From: Chloroflexota bacterium
GTDB lineage: Bacteria; Chloroflexota; Ktedonobacteria; Ktedonobacterales; Ktedonobacteraceae
DNA: 15,424 nt
NCBI GenBank assembly: GCA_005881995.1
Contig: VBHV01000098.1
Coordinates: forward strand, 1 to 15,424
Direction of reading: 5' to 3'
A program made the translations under genes and the position numbers. Below the pieces are notes generated by a model. It saw only the letters and a list, made by a program, of their open reading frames with translations. It made no database searches and was not told the origin of the DNA. This document shows, one piece after another, positions 14,540 to 15,424 of this stretch. The first letter of the stretch is position 1; each line of letters starts with the position of its first letter.

Positions 14540-15046
14540 ATGACCTATGACCCTCAGAAACATCATCGTCGTTCTATACGCTTACGAGGCTATGATTATA
14601 GGGACCCAGGAGCATACTTCGTCACTATATGCACAGATGATCGACGATGTTTATTCGGAGAAATCATCGATAATGAAATGCATTTGAGCGATACTGGGCA
14701 AGCCGTTCAATGGATATGGAACGCGATACCAGAACGCTATTCAAATGTTGAGCTAGATCAGTACGTAATCATGCCCAATCATATACATAGCATCGTCGTT
14801 CTGAATCCCTTTGAGGGCGCAATAAATTGCGCCTCTACATTGGGTTCCATCCTACGGACGTTCAAAGCACTCGCTACACGTTACATACGTGCTGCTGGAG
14901 CATCAGATTTTGCCTGGCAACGTGATTTCTACGATCACATTAGTCGCGCAGAAAGAAACCTGGATCACATCCGTCAATACATCATTGACAACCCCGCGCG
15001 TTGGACTGAAGATGACTTGTTTGAACAGAAAGGCATTTTGATATGA
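14540..15046 (+). CDS. REP-associated tyrosine transposase (RAYT, Y1_Tnp/HUH family)
   Basis: This 168-residue protein is a HUH single-strand transposase-like enzyme of the RAYT group, which in other bacteria is linked to mobilising or processing REP palindromes. Visible features are RRSIRLRGYDYRDPGAYFVT at the N-terminus, VIMPNHIHSIV with the metal-binding H81-x-H83, LGSILRTFKALATRYI, and WQRDFYDHISRAERNLDHIR, where Tyr131 is the likely nucleophile. YIIDNPARW follows. Both catalytic elements are intact. Residues 92-100 (EGAINCAST) are encoded by a REP copy (14815-14839) lying between the HUH motif and the LGSILRTFKA segment. The gene follows four more REP copies, and its TGA overlaps the rpe ATG (ATGA at 15043-15046). 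No flanking insertion-sequence ends are seen. Confidence 0.92.
   Translation: MTYDPQKHHRRSIRLRGYDYRDPGAYFVTICTDDRRCLFGEIIDNEMHLSDTGQAVQWIWNAIPERYSNVELDQYVIMPNHIHSIVVLNPFEGAINCASTLGSILRTFKALATRYIRAAGASDFAWQRDFYDHISRAERNLDHIRQYIIDNPARWTEDDLFEQKGILI
14815..14839 (-). repeat. REP palindrome embedded in the rayT coding sequence
   Basis: 23 of 25 positions match the family-2 copy at 14316-14340, with the CTAC head at 14835-14838. The palindrome GGGCGCAA / TTGCGCCT is kept with one G-U pair. It is in frame and encodes residues 93-100 plus part of codon 92 of the transposase, in a loop that is usually variable between family members. Confidence 0.88.
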
Positions 15047-15424
15047 TTGGTATCGTTCCCTCTATTCTATCGGCCGATTTCACCCGCCTGGGTGAACAGG
15101 TGCGCGAGGCGGATGCAGCAGGCGCGCAGCGCATCCAGATCGATGTCATGGACGGGCATTTCGTGCCCAACATCACCATGGGGCCAATGGTCGTCGAGGC
15201 GGTACGCCGCTGCACCCGGCTCCCCCTCGAAGCCCACCTGATGATCACCAATCCTGAACGATTTATCGAAGATTTCGCCCAGGCTGGCGCCGACGTTATC
15301 ATCGTCCACCAGGAGGTCTGCCCCCATCTCCACCGCGTCATTATGCAAATAAGAGATGCCGGTAAAAGCCCTGCCGTCGCACTCAACCCCTCGACCCCCG
15401 TCTTTATGCTCGAAGACATGCTCT
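15043..15424 (+). CDS. rpe: Ribulose-phosphate 3-epimerase, 3'-truncated by window end
   Basis: Rpe interconverts ribulose 5-phosphate and xylulose 5-phosphate, linking the oxidative and non-oxidative pentose phosphate branches. 127 codons are visible of the usual 215-230. The sequence begins MIGIVPSILSADF and continues with IDVMDGHFVPNITMGP, EAHLMITNPERFIEDFAQAGAD, IIVHQE and AVALNPSTP, all characteristic of this TIM-barrel enzyme. Of the metal ligands known for the family, Asp34 and His65 are present. The first, a His in the usual HxDVMDG, is Gln32 here. The ATG overlaps the rayT stop (ATGA), and GAAAGG upstream may serve as the ribosome site. It is the fifth pentose phosphate gene in the cluster. 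Confidence 0.95.
   Translation, partial: MIGIVPSILSADFTRLGEQVREADAAGAQRIQIDVMDGHFVPNITMGPMVVEAVRRCTRLPLEAHLMITNPERFIEDFAQAGADVIIVHQEVCPHLHRVIMQIRDAGKSPAVALNPSTPVFMLEDML

Noticed and set aside
14254..14550. A 98-codon + strand frame with a good ribosome site running through the REP cluster into rayT
   Set aside because: Its sequence is mostly translated REP repeats (VGAQFIAP, GAMNCAPTS) with no family resemblance. I treat its start as a possible relic of the former downstream gene start, not a gene, although it could couple translation into rayT.

Overview
The window looks like chromosomal DNA of a free-living bacterium, most likely a Chloroflexota member of the Ktedonobacteria type. This is an inference from gene content, not a database match. 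The clues are an FhaA-like protein and a membrane-anchored FHA protein next to a SEDS (FtsW/RodA) gene, an OpcA-type G6PDH assembly protein beside zwf, moderately high GC, and short GTAG-headed palindromic repeats with a REP-associated transposase.

Layout, left to right. (1) 1-3744, all +: the 3' part of ribF, an FhaA-like gene (DUF3662 plus FHA), a membrane-anchored FHA gene and an FtsW/RodA gene. This is a signalling/cell-envelope group; no kinase, phosphatase or penicillin-binding protein gene is visible. The gap between the two FHA genes can fold as a three-way junction. The gap before the SEDS gene holds a perfect 27-bp inverted pair of REP-like palindromes. (2) 3745-5568, +: a strong extended -10 promoter drives two overlapping genes of unknown function that share a YxQWLxxQ module; the second carries about three acidic 25-residue EFA repeats. 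(3) 5628-5984, -: a small LapA/DUF1049-like membrane protein, divergent from mutS. (4) 6228-9062, +: complete mutS. (5) 9278-15424, +: a pentose phosphate cluster, tal - zwf - opcA - pgl - [REP cluster and rayT] - rpe. rpe is cut by the window end.

The enzymes of region 5 fit together. Zwf with its assembly factor OpcA makes 6-phosphogluconolactone and NADPH, Pgl hydrolyses the lactone, and Rpe and Tal run the non-oxidative interconversions. A gnd gene is not in view. The most unusual part is a REP/RAYT module sitting between pgl and rpe. Four GTAG-headed palindromes precede a HUH/Y1 transposase gene, a fifth copy lies in frame inside the transposase coding sequence, and the transposase stop overlaps the rpe start as ATGA. 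Related palindromes also lie in the fhaB-ftsW and tal-zwf gaps.

No tRNA, rRNA, CRISPR array or prophage was seen. Several starts were moved to downstream codons with better Shine-Dalgarno sites.
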